Assembly (NCBI GenBank): GCA_026874595.1
Contig: CM049307.1
Coordinates: 64,162,870-64,226,869, forward strand
Source of the DNA: Sipunculus nudus
Lineage: Eukaryota > Annelida > Sipuncula > Golfingiida > Sipunculidae
Direction of reading: 5' to 3'
DNA length: 64,000 bases
How positions within the stretch are numbered: position 1 is the stretch's first letter; the number at the start of each line of letters is the position of its first letter. Below are positions 12,005 through 24,252 of the stretch, in pieces. The translations under genes and the position numbers were made by a program. The notes under the pieces are model-generated. The model saw nothing but the letters and a program-made list of their open reading frames with translations. It had not been told where the DNA came from and searched no databases.

Positions 12005-14590
12005 GCTGTCAGCAGGGTTGGCAAGTTTTAGGCAGGAAGGTTTTAACCATTGGTTATAACCTGGTTAAAACTGCCCCCCTAAAACAGGTTTTAGGCATGT
12101 TTTGGGCATCTAAAGTGCCTAAAACCTCTATTTGTGTAAATTTTGACTCAAAGATCTATAAAACTAACAATCAGGCTAGGGTGCTGCAGTCACAAGGCTT
12201 TGCTTGGCTTCTGGAAGGTTTCAGGAGTTAGGAATGCATGATTTCCTGTTGGCTGGTATCATGCAGTCTTCAAAGAGCCGGTATAGGTTTCTTGAGCATG
12301 AAACTATGTTTCATGTGCCAAGGTAATGTCATTATCAGGACCCTTTGGGTTTGCTGATGAGTGCCCTGCTAGCAGGAATGATGTAATAGAGCTTCCAGTA
12401 TGCCTTATGTAAGGCAGGGTATCAGAGGGGGAACCCATGCTTGATTAGACCAGTTAATTACTATTTGTCAGGGTGATGGGGTCAAAACATATGACTCAAT
12501 CAATGGTCATAAGTCCCACTGCTGTGTCCTAGAGGATGTTAATGTGAACTTTCATACATAACTGGGATGATGCAATCAAAGCCCTTGCCCTGAAACTGTT
12601 CTTGAGTCAAAGTTTTTACTGAGTGATGCAGTCAGGGTCCCTGACCATGACATGTAAGTTTCTCAGGCCTTTAGGTCCAAAAGTGATTATGAATATTCTG
12701 TGGTTTGCAATATATTCACTGCAATATATTTTCAAAGTTTTCAGTTTTATTCTTATTATAGTGTTTTAAGAGGGTTCCATTTTCACAAGGTAAACCTTTC
12801 ACAATCTCATCATACTGTTAACAGAGCATATCCATCATCATATAGACAATAAGTATGTGCACAAAATCTTAAAATTTGACAAAGCATGACCTAGCTAAGG
12901 GAATATATAACCTTGTTCATTATCAGATAATGAAAACGATATTATAATATTTTTAGTTGATGGCTAGCATAAAAGATTTGTTATAATTTAAAACATCAGT
13001 CTTTTGCTTTTTGCCATTTGAAGCTACAGGCATACAAAACATACATGATGTATTAGTGAGACTACAGTATACAGGGCTATTTATGAGTGTAAGTGGAACA
13101 ACTTTTTAAATTTAGGAAAACTTCTTTCGCATACTGGGCTAGTGCTGGCCATAGAAACTTGTTAGCCACTGTGGCTAATTAGGTTGGAAAATCATTAGCC
13201 ACAGCTCACTTTGGTTAGCCTCAGGAAACGTTTAATGAATTAATCTTCTAAGCTGTTTAATACATTACATATTATAGATCATAGCAATAGGCAGTCATTC
13301 CAAAACATTTAAACAGTAGTAGGCAGTAATAGAAAAAAAATGATAAAAAATTATGAACAATAGTAGTAGTAAGAGGATAATAAATTGCTATTACTGTTAA
13401 TTACTATTACTAGCCTATGTGTTTACTATGGTGTGAAAACTAGCAGCAATACTGATGAGGTCTTAATTTAGTCACCGACTGCTTTCCTCCAATAGGGGTA
13501 TCTAGCATAGCCACTAAATTAATAAGATGGCCCATCAAACCTGATAATTAAAGGTGGATGGCCTGTTGCCATCCGTGCACATAGCTTTTCAGTATTTAAG
13601 GAAGTCATGTCTGAAAACATTCGCAGGTTCTTTGTTTGTTCTTGTGAAATTAACCTACCATGGATTGTAACATTTGTAATTCAACTCACCTAGGTCTGGT
13701 AAAAGATTTTACTCAAAAGGGCCAATATTGATTCTAGAGATCAAAAACTCTGCTATGATTGGTCAAAGGTTTGGCATGGGAATTTAGCCAGTTGCTCATT
13801 GGACAAGGTACATTACCCATTACACATTTCACCCACTGTAATGAATAAAGCATACTGGATAACCATGTTTATTGACTGAAGTATGTATAATTGCCCAGCA
13901 GTTATCCAAAGATGTGGACACTAGTGGTAACACAGGTTATTATACAACAATATATTTCCTGTTTAAATAAAGAAGCCCTGCAGTCAATCTACAGGTCATT
14001 TGGCAGTATTCATCCGAGCTAACATGAAAAACATACTCCTAGAATAAAGTTTGTTCTTCTTAAAGTATTTTAATCTTTGTGTAGTCAGTAATACCAAAAT
14101 AGGAGGAAATTTATACTAACAATAGACCATTTCAGCATTACAGGCGCGCATGTGCAATGACCGACCTTGAGCCCAAGGTGAAAGGTCACCATTACCAAAA
14201 CAAACTACATGCGGTTCTGACAACATCTGCCGCTTCGTTTGTCAGACGCAGCAGATACACTGTGTTACTTGTTTCTCTGGGTTTAACATGCCTCGTTCCA
14301 AACAATGTCGTGAAATATTGTATCAATGGTACACATGGTTTGAGAAAACAGAGCCAGCTAGTCTGTGAAAAAACACAGGAAACCAGTATTAGTTTTAGTA
14401 ATACTTTGAGCCTGCCTCTCTTTCGTAACATAGAAAAGAAATTTATAATCAGATATATATATGCATATATATAAATATATGTATATATATATACACACCT
14501 AGCCGTTACCATATATTCTTGTTACATGTACTTATTGACAGTTTTTTTACTCGCTATAATATATTAATTTACAACTCCTATTAATTTATA

Positions 14591-14593
<3 letters not shown>

Positions 14594-14656
<63 letters not shown>
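14594..14656. repeat. (AT)n microsatellite
   Basis: Uninterrupted AT dinucleotides over about 63 bases. G-runs follow at about 14799-14813 and 14893-14907. Confidence 0.95.
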
Positions 14657-14658
<2 letters not shown>

Positions 14659-15369
14659 CTGTTAAATGAACTTATTTTTAGCTTTAGCTTGTTAATTCAT
14701 AATTTTTATTAGTTCAAAATAAATATAATACTATGAACTATATTGTGACAATTTTTTTATATAATTAATATTGAACTATATTGAACTATATGACCCCGGG
14801 GGGGGGGGGGGGGGTCAGGCAAGTCTTATTTAGTTATGCCTGATGCCAGGTTTCTGGTAAGGAGTGAACCATTTGATACCAATGTGGAAAAGGGGGGGGG
14901 GGGGGGGTTGAGAAAAAAGCTTAATTGCAACATCCTCTAAATAACAATTATGTGCCATGCATCAAAATTACAATATTTAAAAAAGCTATATTTTTTTCTG
15001 GCCTGTGCCATTGATTTGAATTATAAGATTTAAATGGCATACTCTTGACGTTTTTACTAATCTGTCAAATTTCTGTAGGTAGTGGATCAGTAGAAGTACA
15101 AATGATTAAGTAACACTTGAGAGAAATATATTACACCTTTTACACCCATATCTATTATGATATAATATTTCAGCTCTTTAATAATGTAGAACCAGTGCTT
15201 GACACATACCTCTGTAAAGAGAAGTGGCAGCAAGTGCCCCCCCCCCCCCCCACACACACACACTTTTGTTTATGATAGAATTATTTTAATGATTGTCAAA
15301 TCTGAAAGATATGATAAACTTCAATGTTTATGTCTATATTAACATATTAAAATAAATGGCTAAATATAC

Positions 15370-15370
<1 letters not shown>

Positions 15371-15432
<62 letters not shown>
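15371..15432. repeat. (TA)n microsatellite
   Basis: Uninterrupted TA dinucleotides over about 62 bases. Confidence 0.95.
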
Positions 15433-15439
<7 letters not shown>

Positions 15440-17978
15440 TAAATGGTACTTTTGTGATTTATGCGTCAATATTTTATATGTTCCAAGGAAACTGCCCTTA
15501 TATGCTTCATACAGACCTAATATATTACATTTTTCCAAAAAAAATGTTAGGGAGGCAACACACTCCCAAAATCTCCATGGATAAAACACCAATTAAGCAT
15601 GAATTGTTTATTGATTGATGAAAGGTATTCGGTACATTAAAGGTACACACATGCATATATGGTCTGCCCCTTTGATATTCAGTGTATCGGTGTGTATTGT
15701 GCCGTTGTCTAACAGCAGCTGGTCCAAAACACTTATATGAATTAAAATTTAATAATTTTATAGTAAAAGTATATTTTTTTAGCATACGTATTATACACTT
15801 TGTATTCTGAGGATTCTCAAGAATTTATTAGTGTTAAAACTCCATAAAAACTATAAAAAAGGAAAATGTAAGCTGAAAAAAGTGTATGCTATAAATGCAC
15901 TTCCATATAGTATATATATTTGCTTTTTTCCCACTGTGTTTTAGTCATGTTTAAATCGTTCAACTGACATGTCATGTTTAAGTAAAATGTTTATTTACTG
16001 AAAATGGTCTGCTTTATTTGTGATGTCCAGTAATATATATTTATATATATACGCTAGTAGCATAATTTATATAAATATTATATTTCTGCACATGTTAAGA
16101 GATGACATTGGCAAATCCATGTAAAGCTACCATACAAAAACTCTCTAATAATCATATTTTCTCAAGTTCTTTGACACTTAAATATTTATCCTAGATCATG
16201 AAAGCCATAAACATCTTCAACAGAAGGATAATAATAATATATTACGCATTAACACTAACAGTGACAAAAAAACAGGGTAAACAGTTATGTTTACAAGTTT
16301 TGCATTATAATATATTTTTAATGTCTTGATATGCTCCCCAAAAGCTATATTATAAATTATATTTACCATCCCATTACCCAAGAGTTAAAGACATTTTTGT
16401 AAATTTAGAAATAACAGTAATCTTGTCCCGCAGTTTTGCATGCTGAACTGTGAACATTTACGTGAAACATTTCGGACGATTCCGTTTTGTCCATGACAGG
16501 GTCAGAGAGTTATCAGTATTCATTATTTCTTCAGTGATTAGTATGGAATATTATTAGGAAATATAAAAATATTAAAGCATAATCTGGACTAAAGGGAATT
16601 ATGTCTTGAAACACTGGCCTTCAACATAACAGTATTATAATAAACTGTTATTAACACAGGAATCAGGACAATGAAATTTGAGATGGTTATAAAGATGCAT
16701 TTCGAGAAAAAAACAAAAAAAAAAAACAAAAAAAGTTTATCTAATCTAAATACTCATGATTAATAAATGGTTACTAACCTTCATATAAAAGTGTTGACAA
16801 TGACATTTCTACATATTAATAAGTTAAATGTGAAGCACCGTCACGTGTCCACTTGAATATTTCACCAGTGTGATTCTGTGAGCCACATGGAGTGTACGAC
16901 TGCACAAGTGCCCGTATTTGTTACATTTTGTTTAAAAAGTCCAGCAGAAGAGCTCTTACCTGCTTAGGAGCAATGTGTAACACTTATATAGGTGCCATTT
17001 TCTATGGGAGGCGTCCACTGAAAATATTAATAGACATATAGAAAGGGTTGGAACGTGACATCCCGCCATTTCTGCATTGCACATGTCTGGTCAAGGAACG
17101 TGTTTTGGTAATGGTGACCTTTGACCCTGACTAGCATGCATTGCGAGTCGCGAGGTGCTGAAATGCTGTATAGCCATGGCATTTAAAGCTTTTCATGACA
17201 CCATTATAATAATGGTTAGTAGTAATCGGAAATCAATAGTAATACTTATAGTAATACATTCTGTTACTGGAAGCCGTAATAAGCCCTATGTGTGATTAAA
17301 TGACTTTGAAGCAATAATCTCATAAGATTAGTGCACATACATAAAACAGCCTCAGTCCAACACCTGAAAATCACACTGTCTCCTCTGGGAAGATTATATG
17401 TCCATACATCATGCTGTCTCTGACATGAAGCGCGCGCGGGAACACGCGAAATGATCTTTAAAAGTTGTAGTTTGAGAACATCTCAGTTCAAGGATAGCAT
17501 ATATTTCGCCGACCATAGCGGCAGGTGTTACAAGACCATAAGGCCGTATATATTAACCACTGACGAAAATATTTGATAGATGCCGGCTAATTTCACTTTA
17601 ATAAAGAAAACACATTACCCAGTACACTTTATTTATTTCAGTGTGTGAAATCAATCGCTGTAATATTGTTATATATTGATACGTAAACCGTGTCACAACT
17701 CGCAGATGATCAGCGAAATTTACCTTCTGTCCAATGTGCGTTAAGCTAAGTTCCATGCTCAACTATCGACCAATCAGAGTAGAGTTATTTTTTTATTTAA
17801 AAGAATAAAGGGCATCTGCCAGAGAATTCTTGGAGAGCCGGAGAATTTTTATGGTTGTTCTTGCAATGTTGAACAACTCCAAATATTCTCCTTAAATTCT
17901 TTGCGGATTCTCCGACTTTTTGACTGTTGTAAACAAACACGATCACGGAATAATCGATGGTAGGATTTGTGTATTATT

Positions 17979-18056
17979 TTTTTATCGCCACTGTGGCGAT
18001 TTCTGCAAAAGGTTTCCTCGCATTTTGGACAAATTACTCGCATTTGGCAACGTGGC
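17979..18056 (+). repeat. 78-bp dispersed repeat, copy 1
   Basis: Almost identical to 18529-18606, sharing GGCGATTTCTGCAAAAGG and the following TCCTCGCATTTTGGAC part. The second copy lies inside the right end of the hAT-like element. The motif GCCAC-GTGGC suggests the end of another small DNA element. Confidence 0.7.
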
Positions 18057-18528
18057 GAGCTACTAGGGCTAGCCCAGGCATATATAACAAAATTTAATCC
18101 ATTTTGATCAAAAATCCAGTGGAAGTATCTGGTTATAAGCTTACAGTATGAGCATTCTTTTATAAATTAGCAGTAATGGCAGTAATGGAGGTAGGAGACC
18201 TAAGACCATTATATGGAGATATAAGCTGAAACTGTCAAAGAACTGTGTTCATGAGGAAAACCTGAAGTAGTGTTGTATTCATTTGATGCTTTTTTTGTAT
18301 CATGGTTTAATTTATTTAGTTTTAATAAAGTGTTCCTCACTTTTTAATTTGTTGGGCATATTTCTTTAATAAATTTAGCTGTGTAACAATAAAACATAGC
18401 TAAACTGCAAGTCATAGATGAGGGTATGTAAGGTTTTAGGCAGTTAAAGGCAGTTTTAGGCAGGTTATAACCTATTTTAGGCAGTTTAAGGCAGGTTTTA
18501 GGCTCTGCCCTGCCAAAAACAGGTTTTT

Positions 18529-18606
18529 ATTTTTTAATCGCCACCGTGGCGATTTCTGCAAAAGGTTTCCTCGCATTTTGGACAAATTACTCGCATTTTG
18601 CAACGT
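18529..18606 (+). repeat. 78-bp dispersed repeat, copy 2
   Basis: See copy 1 at 17979-18056. This copy differs by a few substitutions, including GCATTTTGC for GCATTTGGC, and is followed directly by the right terminus of the hAT-like element. Confidence 0.7.
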
Positions 18607-18669
18607 GGTTTTTGGCAGCCTAAAACCCAATCCTGGCTGTCAGTTTATTAAATCACTCAAGGTATAGAT

Positions 18670-18691
18670 GGGGGGGGGGGGGGGGGGGGGG
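18670..18691. repeat. Poly-G run
   Basis: 22 consecutive G residues just outside the hAT-like element. Such runs are length-variable in assemblies. Confidence 0.9.
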
Positions 18692-18852
18692 AGGCATGGT
18701 CTGACATCAGATGTCATTACACTGCATGAAATATGTTTGATATTATATATAAATATGTAAATAAAATAAAAAACAGATTTGTGATGGTGACATGGTGTTC
18801 ACGTTTATGTGTTTACAGTCATGAAAATATCTGTTTTATTACGTAAACATAA

Positions 18853-19010
18853 TTGTGAGCTGTTTCTGTATTAATGAGAATTTTCTCTGTTAAAGTTTAT
18901 ACGCCAGAGTAAGCCAACCGAAAATTTTCCCTTATTGGGCCTATTATCGCCCATCCCGCCTCGTTCCCGTGTATCTAGGTCACATTTCCGTTACCCATAA
19001 TCACATTTTC
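18853..19010 (+). repeat. DIRS left inverted terminal repeat
   Basis: Pairs base for base, with few changes, with the inverse of 24096-24252. The sequence from TTGTGAGC to CACATTTTC has the partner GAAAATGTG to GCTCACAA. The outer tip 18833-18852 is not shared with the right end but is copied in the internal complementary region. Confidence 0.92.
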
Positions 19011-19104
19011 TTCTGGCGTACGCCATGATGGACGTGTGATCCCGCTCTGCGAAATTCGTCCACTGTTGGGTTTGTACTAATGAGTTTGCCAACTGAACTG
19101 TAAG

Positions 19105-20490
19105 TTGTCTTTTTTTCCCTTGCCCGCCCTGGAGTACCCCACTTGTGGCTCTTGTGGTTCTTTAATCCCGGTTGGGATTCCCACCCCCCTTGTTTTCATT
19201 GCCGCTCCAACAATGACTACTGCCGTGTTCCGGCTGATCCTTGTTTTCACTGCCAGACTTGGACGTCTGACCAGTGGGCCCTTTCCCGGATTGGGCTCCT
19301 TCCCCGGTACTTGGGGGTTCCCCCTCCGGTATTCCATTGTCTGACCCCGGGGTTGTCCCCGAGGGGGTGGGGGGGGGCCTACCCTGGTTGACTGCACCAC
19401 GGCCGTGCTGCGTTCACCGTCCGTTCCCGCCGGTCCTGTCACCTCTCCAGTGGTTTAGACAGTTATATCGTTGAATTCTCATTCACGGAAACGGAATTCT
19501 TCCCCGTTCCCGCGGCCTCCCGTTCTGCCAGCACATCTACCTCTTCCATATTACATTCTTGTCCCGGGTTTGTTATTCACTTATGTCGGATCTAGACGAT
19601 ACGTCTAGACCCGATTCTGTCCGCCTGGCGCCCTCGCCGGCGCCCCGGTACTTTCTCCCCGGCCGTTCTTGTCGCCGGCTCCTCGCCGGTTTCCTTACTT
19701 CTCCCCGGGGCCGGCTGGAGCCGTCCCGCTGGCTCGCCCGGCCCTTCCTGGTGTGCAGGTAAGTGCGTCGGTCCCTACTGCCTCCTTCGGGGCTGCCGGC
19801 CTCGCCTCCGGTTCCTCCGTCTGCCGTCGTTACTTAACGGCCGGCCGGCTCTTTTTTTCAGTTACCATCTGCTGTGCGGCCTTTGGCTCTGGTTCCTGTG
19901 CCTTCCCGGATGGTTCCTGCTGCTGCTCGTTCCCCGGCTTCCTGTTTCCAGCCTCCTGTGGCTCCGGCTCAGCGGGTCTCTCTGGCTCCCCCTACACGGG
20001 GTTCTCCAGGGTCCCTGACTGCTCAGTCTGCCGATCCCGCCCTGGCATCAGACCAGTGGTCGGCGATCGCGCTGCGCTGCCAGGCTTGGCGTCCGCGCAA
20101 ATCTGCTCAGTCAGCCGATCCCGCCCTGGCACCAGACCAGTGGTCGGCGATGGCGCTGCGCCGCCAGGCTTGGCGTCCGCGCAAATCTGAGCTTATGGAC
20201 CTGCAGGCTACCTCCGCGCAGGAGGCTACCCTAGTGGTCCAAAGTTCCGTAGGTACAACCTCGGACTTCCTCGGCGTCGGCGGTCGGTTCTTCTTTGAAT
20301 CCTGGCCCCTTCATTTGCCCTCCGCCGCGCCCGCCGTGTGTCTGGTATTACTGACCGCACGGGGGATCTCTTCCGTGGGCACCCCGCGGTGGTCTCGGGG
20401 TCTCGCTCTCCTGGGGCCCCGCTTCCGCCGGGTTCGGATACACCTTGGTCCCCCGGTACCTGTTCGTTCGCTTGCTCCCTTCTCCTGAGT
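19105..20490 (+). pseudogene. DIRS gag-like region, frame-shifted
   Basis: The first part encodes a cysteine-rich stretch with CFHC, a DYCRVPADPCFHC-type spacing and TSDQWALSR (in frame 19143-19391). A cysteine-rich N-terminus is common in DIRS-like first proteins. The beginning of the motif (CGSCGSLIPVG) lies in another frame (from 19105), so there is a frameshift. Further on, a 78-bp unit is tandemly duplicated (about 20026-20181) and encodes SADPALASDQWSA, then SADPALAPDQWSA. The region is Pro/Ser-rich. No single frame spans it. Confidence 0.55.
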
Positions 20491-21456
20491 TCCCGGATGT
20501 TCAGTCTGCTCCGCTGCGCCTCGTGTCCGGCCTTGCACAGCCGTTGCGGACGGTCCGTCTTTAATTCCATCCTCTGTCCAGTTTTCCGATCGTCACCTGT
20601 CGGATCTGGCGGGGCTCGGCCGGCAAGCGGCCGGTATGGTTTAGGACTTGCAGGCGGTCCCTTGCTTGCTCGCCGTTTCCGGACACGCTCCCTCTCCCCG
20701 ACATATGGCGGGCTTCTGCCCCTACTGGCGCTGTGTTCCATTCAGGTCGTTGGCGCCCGGTTGTAAATTGCATCTTGTTACGCCGCCCGACTTGCATTCA
20801 GTCATTTATGCACTTACGGCCGCGGCTTCTCCGGCGGGGTTTACCGAGCTTTATTCTCCGCCTTTCCCGGTTCCCTGCTGTTTGGCGGCCAGTTACGGCC
20901 TCTCTTGGACCGCGCCTTGGCACGCTCGGATCGTCAGGCCCGCCTCCGCTCGACCTCCCTTGCGCCTCGGCCTTCCTTCCGCGTTCCCCGCCTTCGGCCT
21001 CCGGTTGCAGCTTCCGCTCAACCGCGTCGCGCATCTGCTACCTCGTCACGTCCTTCAGGACGTTCCAGCCGTTCTCCGCCTTTTGTGGTCGCTCCTCCCA
21101 ACGAGGTTCGACCGAGAAATGACTCTCTAGCTCCAGTCGGCGCTCGGCTCAGCGACCGTTTTCCCGCCAGGGCGGGTTTCATCTCCCAGCGGTTAATTCT
21201 CAGCGCCCTACCGTTCGGGTTCTGTCTTACGTTTAGCACACTCCGCCTCCGTCCGATCCGGCAAAACGCCTCGCTTGGCGGTGGCCCTTCAATCTATGTT
21301 AGACAATCGGGCATTAACGGGGTTTCCCCATCCCCCGTGGGGTTTCCCTCTCGCCTTTTCTTGTTCCCGAACCGCACGGCCATTGGCGCCCGATCATGGA
21401 CCTGAGGCGCCTCAATTCGTTCCTCCGTCCGCCCCCGTTTCGGATGTTCGTTATCC
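20226..21456 (+). other. DIRS interior, coding relic not assignable
   Basis: GC-rich DNA between the gag-like and reverse-transcriptase parts. All six frames have long stretches without stops because of the base composition. No domain could be recognised, so none of the overlapping frames is called. Confidence 0.4.
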
Positions 21457-22910
21457 ATGCTGTACTCCGCATTGTTCGGCGGATGGATTAGGCGTTCAAA
21501 TATAGACCTTACGGATGCCTACTTTCACGTTTCCATTCCAGGTCCATCCGTTCGGGATCCACGTGGCCCCCTGGAATTTACCGTCCTTGTTCACGCGGTC
21601 CCGAGGTCTCTTCATTCACCGGGCCTTTCTGTGCTCCCTTATCTTGACGATGGCTTGTCCTTGCGGCCGCATCGCATCGCATCGCTCCCGGGTTCTCAAC
21701 TTACTTCGGAACCTCGGCTTCCTGGTCATTGCGGCGAAATCTCTTCTCACTCCCACCCAGTCCCTCCAATTTCTGGGTGTCATGCTCGCTTGCGTCCGGC
21801 ACTGCGTCGCTCCCGCGCGATTTTGCTCTCCAGCTCCGCCGCCTAATTCGTTCCTTCTCACGCGGTGCCGTGTCGACTCGCGCACCGCTGCTTCTCTCCA
21901 CGGTGCTCAACTGGGCCATGTCTTTCATCCCGTTCGGCCGCCTGTACCTCCGTCCCATTCGGTCTATCTTGCGCCGTCACGGCCTTCTCCGGTTAACCTC
22001 GGTTCGTCCTTTTTCCGGGGATGTCGCTTGCACCATCTATACCGATGCATCTCTCCTCGGTTGGGGGGCCCATCTCACCGATCTTCGCGCTTCCGGGATA
22101 TGGTCCCCGTCGGGCCGTATGCTCCATGTCAATTTCCTCGCCCTGCGTACCGTCCGTCGCGCGATCTCCCACTGGTCTCCCCGCTTGATCGGACGTCACA
22201 TTCTCATCCGGACCGACAATCCCACGGTTGTGGCATATATCAACATGCCGGGTGGTACTCGGTCTCCCTCGCTCATGCAGGCGACTTACCTTTTGTTCGA
22301 TCTCTGCCTCTCTCTCCGGGCATCAGTTCGTGCATCCAATCTTTTGGGCGTGTCGAACATCCTAGGGGACGCCCCTTCCCGTCATCTGGCGTCTCTTCCT
22401 TCCCCGCCGCTCCTACTGCTCCCGGTTATCGGAGTGTTTTCGCTCGCCTGGGGCGGCCAGAATTCGATCTGTTCGATTTTCCGTCCCCCCGTTCTCGTGC
22501 CTTCCGAGACGCGTCTACGTCCCCTCGCGACCGTCTCCCCGACAAGCCGCTGTCCGGATGGTCTCACCGGTTTCTCTTGCGTTTCCGGGGCCTCCTCTCC
22601 TCCTGCTTCTCATCCTTCCGTTTCTACCTGCAATTCCATGGTTTCCTCTGTGGCGCTCGCTTCTCTCTCGCCCCCCGCTTATACTACCGCTCCGCCTCGC
22701 GCTCCCGTCGTTTCCTCTAGCGCGTCGCACGTTTCGGTCGTGCCCTCTATGCGCAGGTGTGCTCTCATCGGACTCCTCATGGATCAGGGCATTTCCAGTC
22801 CGGCTGCTCTCCTTGCCTCGGCTCCCCGTCGCCGTTCTTCGGACCGCATCTATGACTTCCGGTGGTGTCTCTTCCCGGAGTGGGCGTCTTCCCGCGGAAT
22901 CTCCCCTTAG
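21457..22910 (+). pseudogene. DIRS reverse transcriptase-RNase H, frame-shifted
   Basis: The frame from 21457 gives IDLTDAYFHVSIP (palm motif) and YLDD (21640-21651), the polymerase metal-binding site. The following LLRNLGFLVIAAKSLLTPTQ and LQFLGV part lies in a second frame (from 21515). RNase H (TIYTDASLLGWGAHL, IRTDNPTVVAYIN, LGDAPSRHL) lies in the third (from 21729). The spacing between DAYFHV and YLDD is also shorter than normal, so the usual LPFGL-type motif is missing or scrambled. Two or more frameshifts therefore inactivate it. The family replicates by reverse transcription followed by recombination of a circular intermediate. Confidence 0.85.
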
Positions 22911-23745
22911 ATCCGTCGCTTGCGGCTGTTTTGGATTTTTTCCTGTTCTTACTGCAGGATACACATTTATCCTGTCCCTCTCTGCGTGGCTATCGCGCCG
23001 CCCTGCTGTCGGTGCTCCGTCCGCTGGGTCACGATCGTGTCCTTCATCGCCCGTTGGTGTCGATCTTTCTCATGGGGGTTCGTGCGTCTCGTCCTCAGTA
23101 TGTTGCGCCTTCCTGGGGCCTGGACGTCGTCTTCCGTCCCCTCCGGGACCCCCTTATGCGCCGTTGCGTTTGGCCCATCTTCTACCTTTGTCTCGGTAAC
23201 CGGTTTTCCTCCTAGCTCTTGCCTCGGCAGGTCGCCGTTCTGAGCTTCATGCCCTCGTGGCTGTTTCGAAATTCCCGCAAATTGCGGCCGCCGCTTCGAG
23301 GCCACCCTTCATTTTCCTGCATGCTTTTATAGGAAAATCGCAATTTCGGGGTTCCTCCATCTGCTTGGCCGTTCCGGCACTCCCTGCCGGTCCGTACCGT
23401 TCTGGGGATACCCCTTGCCCGGTTCGTGCGTTGCGTTATTATCTACACGCTCCTCCTTCTTTACCGGGGAGGGGGGGGGGGCGCATGAAGTTGTTTATTT
23501 CTACAAAAGTCACATCTTCAAATTCGGTGATTAGCCCTTTCACCATTAGTGCGTGACTCAAAACTACTATCGTCGCCGCATATGAATCAGCTTCTCATTC
23601 CACATTAGACCAACTTCACTTCCAGGCCCATGACATTCGAGCTATTTTGACTTCCTTGGCCCAATTCTCCGGGATCTCACCTAATCAGTTGGTCAAGATG
23701 GGATACTGGATATCCCCATCTCCGTTCACACGCTTCTATCTGACT
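22862..23745 (+). pseudogene. DIRS tyrosine recombinase, broken
   Basis: The N-terminal part (RGYRAALLSVLRPLG onwards) is in the frame from 22862, which ends at about 23215. A frameshift then leads to LALASAGRRSELHALV with the first catalytic Arg (GRRSEL at 23230-23247), then CPVRALRYYL. An in-frame TGA at 23554-23556 interrupts it. Beyond it the same frame carries HDIR (23629-23640), the H-x-x-R box, and FYL with the presumed nucleophile Tyr codon at 23737-23739. The catalytic residues are all readable, so the family call is firm although this copy is dead. Confidence 0.85.
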
Positions 23746-23944
23746 GTTGTTCCGCTCCCGGCTTCGGGCCTCTCCTCCATGGGCCCTGTGTTCGCGTCGG
23801 GTGAGGTCCTACAATTTTCCAGGCCATCTTATTCCTCTTCGTCGGTTCCGCCACCGAAGTCGTCTGCTGCTCCTTCACCGCACTGTGATTCCTCGTTCCA
23901 GCGTTACAGGTAGGTGCTCCCTCCCCAAGGCATGTCTGTTTTTT

Positions 23945-24056
23945 TCTCATTAATACAGAAACAGCTCACAATTATGTTTACGTAATAAAACCCCCCCCAT
24001 TCCCTCCCTGTGAATGGTGGTTTTGTCAGTAAACTGTTGTGAGCTTTTCTGTATTA
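23945..24056 (+). repeat. DIRS internal complementary region
   Basis: The first half complements the left tip of the element (TCTCATTAATACAGAAACAG and on to AATAAAAC). The second half complements the right tip (CCCATTCCCTCCCTGTGAAT onwards). They meet in eight C residues, which equals the one G of the left end plus the seven Gs of the right end. This is the junction expected when the two ends are joined in a circular intermediate. Confidence 0.9.
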
Positions 24057-24095
24057 CAAACATCGCTCCCTCCCAGTCCTCTTCCTTACGCCTTC

Positions 24096-24252
24096 GAAAA
24101 TGTGATTATGGGTAACGGAAGTGTGACCTAGATACACGGGAACGAGGCGGGATGGGCGATAATAGGCCCAATAAGGGAAAATTTTCGGTTGGCTTACTCT
24201 GGCGTATAAACTTTAACAGAGAAAATTCTCATTAATACAGAAAAGCTCACAA
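24096..24252 (+). repeat. DIRS right inverted terminal repeat
   Basis: Inverse partner of 18853-19010. Its outer tip (24253-24297) ends in seven G residues followed by TTT and is represented in the internal complementary region. Confidence 0.92.

Larger units (their letters stand above)
14128..17165. mobile_element. Candidate TIR element inside the hAT-like element
   Basis: CATTTCAGCA at 14128 is matched by inverted TGCTGAAATG at 17156-17165. Further inside, a 22-bp exact inverted match starts AAAGGTCACCATTACCAAAA on the left (about 14181-14202) and has its complement at about 17100-17121. The intervening arms are only partly alike, so the terminus is uncertain. A 105-codon open frame at 14157-14474 starts inside the left arm, shows no recognisable domain and is not called as a gene. 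Confidence 0.4.
12013..18635. mobile_element. hAT-like DNA transposon, degenerate
   Basis: The left end reads CAGGGTTGGCAAGTTTTAGG and the right end reads CCTAAAACCCAATCCTG, an imperfect inverted repeat differing by one substitution and a 3-base indel. The 8-bp GCTGTCAG is present directly outside both ends (12005-12012 and 18636-18643). CAG termini with an 8-bp duplication are typical of the hAT superfamily. GTTTTAGGCAG-type short motifs recur just inside both ends. No hAT transposase frame is visible in 6.6 kb, so this is a non-autonomous or badly decayed copy whose length comes partly from later insertions. Confidence 0.6.

Noticed and set aside
14157-14474. 105-codon frame as a transposase or THAP-type protein
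   Set aside because: No zinc-binding pattern or catalytic motif is present, and an antisense frame of the same length covers it.
13140-18075. Second hAT-like element suggested by TAGTGCTGGCC (13140) and GGGCTAGCCC (18065)
   Set aside because: The two ends pair only weakly, and no direct 8-bp duplication is present.
20226-20741. 171-codon minus-strand frame and other long antisense frames inside the DIRS element
   Set aside because: The block is GC-rich, so stop codons are rare in all frames. The readable domains (RT, RNase H, recombinase) are on the plus strand.
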